A stretch of 32,943 nucleotides of DNA from contig JAZQXT010000095.1 in NCBI GenBank assembly GCA_045633005.1, forward strand, positions 1 through 32,943, written 5' to 3'. The position numbers and the translations under genes were made by a program. The notes below the pieces were generated by a model. That model worked only from the letters and a program-made list of their open reading frames with translations, made no database searches and had not been told where the DNA came from. Source of the DNA: CAG-390 sp045633005 (GTDB lineage: Bacteria; Bacillota; Clostridia; Oscillospirales; CAG-272). Positions 31,060-32,943 of the stretch are shown in pieces. The first letter of the stretch is position 1; every line of letters begins with the position of its first letter.

Positions 31060-31088
31060 ATTATACCTCGAAAAAGAGAAATTGTCAA
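31060..31088 (-). promoter_or_regulatory. Consensus sigma-A promoter for rplU-prp-rpmA
   Basis: Leftward -35 TTGACA (31088-31083), 17-bp spacer and -10 TATAAT (31065-31060). Both boxes are perfect consensus, fitting strong ribosomal-protein expression. Confidence 0.85.
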
Positions 31089-31160
31089 GTATATTTTCTT
31101 TTATTTTTACATTTATTTTATTATTTTGTGTCTCAAAAACGAGAAAAATAAATATTTTTT

Positions 31161-31182
31161 TGACAAATAATGAAAATTGTCA
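31161..31182. promoter_or_regulatory. Inverted repeat upstream of the HU promoter
   Basis: Arms TGACAA (31161-31166) and TTGTCA (31177-31182) separated by 10 nt, ending 9 nt before the -35 of the HU promoter. Possible regulator site, but it is AT-rich and could be chance. Confidence 0.3.
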
Positions 31183-31191
31183 CAAAAACCC

Positions 31192-31220
31192 TTGCTTTTA
31201 TTCTTTTTTTGTGTTATTCT
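31192..31220 (+). promoter_or_regulatory. Sigma-A promoter for HU
   Basis: -35 TTGCTT (31192-31197), 17-bp spacer containing a T-run, and -10 TATTCT (31215-31220). The predicted start lies just before the leader hairpin. Confidence 0.6.
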
Positions 31221-31230
31221 ATATTAGCAA

Positions 31231-31263
31231 GTTGCGACGTTGGACTTTGCTTCGTGTCGCGAC
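31231..31263 (+). other. 5'-end stem-loop in the HU mRNA leader
   Basis: GTTGCGAC (31231-31238) pairs with GTCGCGAC (31256-31263), 8 bp with one G-U, near the predicted 5' end of the HU transcript. Such 5'-terminal stems often protect abundant mRNAs from decay. Confidence 0.5.
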
Positions 31264-31300
31264 GTTATTAATTATTTTATTATATAGGAAGGATATTATT

Positions 31301-31573
31301 ATGAACAAGACCGAACTTATCGCTGCTGTTGCTGCTGCTGCAGGCGTATCCAAGAAGGATGCTGCCGCTGTTATCGACGCTACCGTTGACACTATTTCTA
31401 ATGCTGTTGCTGCAGGTGACAAGGTTCAGCTCATCGGCTTCGGTACCTTTGCGGTTCGCGAGAATGCTGCAAGAAGCGGCATAAACCCCCGCACTGGCGC
31501 AACCGTAGAGATCGCTGCAAGCAAGACCCCCGTGTTCAAGGCTGGCGCGGCTTTCAAGGCAAAAGTAAACTAA
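31301..31573 (+). CDS. HU family DNA-binding protein
   Basis: Histone-like nucleoid protein of 90 residues that bends and compacts DNA as a dimer. It starts MNKTELIAAVAAAAGVSKKD, has the GFGTFAVRENAARSGINPRT DNA-binding arm and ends in FKAGAAFKAKVN, the normal HU plan. AGGAAGG precedes the ATG at 31301; the in-frame extension upstream of it is in untranslated leader. The gene is alone between its promoter and a strong terminator, and its codons fit high expression. Confidence 0.96.
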   Translation: MNKTELIAAVAAAAGVSKKDAAAVIDATVDTISNAVAAGDKVQLIGFGTFAVRENAARSGINPRTGATVEIAASKTPVFKAGAAFKAKVN

Positions 31574-31593
31574 TTCGCATCGTTTCTATAGAT

Positions 31594-31626
31594 TACCCCG
31601 CACCTATGGGTGCGGGGTATCTTTTA
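31594..31626 (+). terminator. Intrinsic terminator after HU
   Basis: 11-bp GC-rich stem TACCCCGCACC / GGTGCGGGGTA with a 4-nt loop, followed by TCTTTT. It abuts the end of the convergent DUF4363 gene. Confidence 0.92.
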
Positions 31627-31986
31627 TAGTATATTGCTAATGGAAAAACGTTCAAGCCTGCGCATCCCGTCTATCGCGTTCAATACCAACGCGGTCGAGC
31701 GCGATAGCTCTGCACCGCGTCCCGATTCAGCGTAGCAAACGAGAGTGTCTATTGCATCCGTCAAACGCTCTATTGCCGAATTGGAAACGGTAATGCTCAC
31801 GATGCTCGTTTGCGACTCCCAATACTGCCGAAGTTTTGCGGCAGTTTCTCTTGACGTGGCCGAAAGCGTGAGTTCGGTTAGCGTGTTTCCTACATTATTA
31901 ATATATATGAAATTTATTGCCGTCCCAAGTACGAGAAGGGAGATGAGAAGGACGGAGAATATTATCGGTAGATTTCTTTTTTTCAT
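31624..31986 (-). CDS. DUF4363-like membrane-anchored protein
   Basis: Protein of 120 residues with one N-terminal membrane helix (about 7-30, LPIIFSVLLISLLVLGTAINF) and an extracytoplasmic or cytoplasmic helical part of about 90 residues with a conserved-looking YWESQTSIVS segment. Size, topology and pairing with DUF421 match the DUF4363 family, which has no known function. Its ATG overlaps the end of the DUF421 gene by 4 nt, so the two are co-translated. The family call rests partly on context. Confidence 0.72.
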   Translation of the reverse strand: MKKRNLPIIFSVLLISLLVLGTAINFIYINNVGNTLTELTLSATSRETAAKLRQYWESQTSIVSITVSNSAIERLTDAIDTLVCYAESGRGAELSRSTALVLNAIDGMRRLERFSISNIL

Positions 31987-32663
31987 TTTTTCTCGCCCTC
32001 GTTCGTGAACATCCTCACGTCTCCATTTTCATCGGATAACATAAGCGCGACCTCGTCTAATTTCAGATTTCGGGAAATAAGCTGGCGCTCAAGCCATGCG
32101 CGGCTTTGTCCCGTGGCGGTAAGTGAATGATCATTGATCTTTCCGCCGTCTATCATTATATGGAACATTCCGTTCTCCTGCGGAGTCTTGCCCACGTCTG
32201 CGGCGGTGGCGGGGCGTTGCTCGGCACGCGGAAGCACGGACACGCTTCCGTCCTGCTCAAGTATTGCGTACCCAACCTCGTCTATATCGGATATTCCGTT
32301 TTTTCTTAGCGCAACCATCAACTCGTCCGCCGTCATTCTTGCGGCTTTCAGGGCGTTGAGGTCGGGAGCTCCCATCTTGACAAGAGTTTCGGGACGTGTA
32401 GAGAAAAGATTTTTGAGTTTTGGGAATTTTGTCGGAAGCGCCGCCGATACTATTTCCGCCGTCATTATAATTATTATAGGAATGATCGCGTAAATTACGG
32501 GTATGTCCTGATTTTCGATCGGGAGGGTGGCGATCTCGGAAAGTAAAAGCGTACTGACGAGATCGGTTATTTCAAGCTGACCGATCTGCCTTTTTCCCAT
32601 CATCCTCATAGCTATTATCAGGAGAAAATATATTATAAGAGTTCTGATGAATATTGTAGCCAT
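31983..32663 (-). CDS. DUF421 / YetF family membrane protein
   Basis: Membrane protein of 226 residues. Three N-terminal helices (about 5-22, 33-47, 54-77) contain the family motif MRMMGKRQIGQLEITDLVST. The C-terminal cytoplasmic part has the two YetF-type subdomains (PETLVKMGAPDLNALKAARM, LMVALRKNGISDIDEVGYAILEQDGSVSVLPR). The family is common in spore-forming and other Bacillota; its function is unsettled. GGGAGGTG precedes the ATG. No clear promoter is seen in the 80 nt upstream. Confidence 0.92.
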   Translation of the reverse strand: MATIFIRTLIIYFLLIIAMRMMGKRQIGQLEITDLVSTLLLSEIATLPIENQDIPVIYAIIPIIIIMTAEIVSAALPTKFPKLKNLFSTRPETLVKMGAPDLNALKAARMTADELMVALRKNGISDIDEVGYAILEQDGSVSVLPRAEQRPATAADVGKTPQENGMFHIMIDGGKINDHSLTATGQSRAWLERQLISRNLKLDEVALMLSDENGDVRMFTNEGEKK

Positions 32664-32749
32664 AGTTCACCTCCCAATATATTGTTGTTTCTTTAGGGCA
32701 AAATATTCATATGAAAGCAGAAAAAACGAGCCGAAAGAGGCAAAATGTA

Positions 32750-32816
32750 CAAATTGAAATTTTTTTCAATTTTTTTCAAAAAAGGTATTGACAAAGCGAG
32801 GGGAAAGTGGTATTAT
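32750..32816 (+). promoter_or_regulatory. Strong rRNA-type promoter with A/T-rich upstream element
   Basis: A/T tracts at 32750-32785 act as a likely UP element before consensus -35 TTGACA (32788-32793), a 17-bp spacer and -10 TATTAT (32811-32816), with TGG before the -10. No protein gene follows before the window ends. Confidence 0.75.
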
Positions 32817-32825
32817 ATAAAAGCT

Positions 32826-32943
32826 GTCCGCGAGCGGACCGCGAAGGTCATTGAAAATTGAACAACAGACGAAGAAGTACAAGCACACAAGAAGTGCGAG
32901 GAAACGGTCAAAGAATTTGAGAAACACGAACTCAAAGGTAAAT
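32826..32943 (+). ncRNA. Leader of a probable rRNA operon (16S expected just outside)
   Basis: Begins with a hairpin GTCCG-CGAG-CGGAC at 32826-32839. CATTGAAAATTGAACAAC near 32849-32866 resembles the sequence that commonly precedes Bacillota 16S genes. Two more small stems follow: GCAC/GTGC near 32884-32898 and TTTGAG/CTCAAA at 32916-32936. The window ends before any 16S sequence, so this is an inference from the leader and promoter. Confidence 0.6.

Noticed and set aside
1..32943. Transposases, insertion sequences or toxin-antitoxin modules
   Set aside because: Searched for by eye on both strands; apart from the integrase end at the left, no such genes or inverted-repeat ends were found.

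Overview
The window looks like chromosomal DNA of an anaerobic Gram-positive bacterium of class Clostridia (Bacillota), probably an uncultivated gut or rumen lineage. The evidence is mixed. The ribosomal cluster has the Bacillota order rplU-prp-rpmA, and its L27 carries a cleavable N-terminal peptide. There is a TIGR03960/TIGR03936 radical-SAM pair, a DUF421/DUF4363 pair, an oxygen-sensitive indolepyruvate:ferredoxin oxidoreductase and a dockerin-tagged cell-wall enzyme. Promoters are of the sigma-A type, almost all with exactly 17 bp between -35 and -10. Base composition is moderate and genes are tightly packed with strong intrinsic terminators. The genus cannot be fixed from the sequence alone.

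Layout. 1-2413: the end of a probable integrated element (excisionase-like gene, tyrosine integrase, AT-rich GIY-YIG nuclease gene) abutting the 3' end of tRNA-Ser(CGA). 2743-3822: two small leftward genes (AIM24 family, bacterial PH domain), divergent across a two-promoter region from a rightward set (31-residue membrane peptide, RsuA-type pseudouridine synthase, Tex). 7265-8380: an orphan MsmK/UgpC-type sugar-importer ATPase. 8489-9457: a TadA adenosine deaminase fused in frame to an alkyladenine DNA glycosylase. 9485-13555: a leftward operon iorA-iorB-paaK-ACT protein for aryl-pyruvate oxidation and aryl-CoA metabolism. 13719-14537: an amidohydrolase. 14684-20480: rlmB, a large membrane protein that looks like a catalytically dead P-type ATPase, then the TIGR03960/TIGR03936 pair. 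20574-22544: a secreted CHAP amidase with SH3b domains and a dockerin. 22722-24377: gpmI. 24559-27923: an overlapping run of mrp, a DUF218 protein, lgt and folD. 27974-29764: a membrane-anchored surface protein with five Ig-like repeats. 29948-30967: rpmA, prp and rplU. 31301-31573: HU. 31624-32663: the DUF4363/DUF421 pair. 32750-32943: a strong promoter and leader that look like the start of an rRNA operon whose 16S gene would lie just outside the window.

How the genes work together. Much of the window is core information processing: tRNA, rRNA modification by RsuA/RlmB/TadA, ribosomal proteins, Tex and HU. A second theme is the cell envelope: Lgt, the CHAP-dockerin hydrolase, the Ig-like surface protein and the DUF218 protein. 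The iorAB-paaK-ACT operon suggests amino-acid fermentation. The most unusual items are the P-type-ATPase-like pseudoenzyme co-translated with rlmB, the TadA-glycosylase fusion, and the dockerin on a peptidoglycan hydrolase. I saw no CRISPR array, no transposase and no complete unfamiliar defence system.
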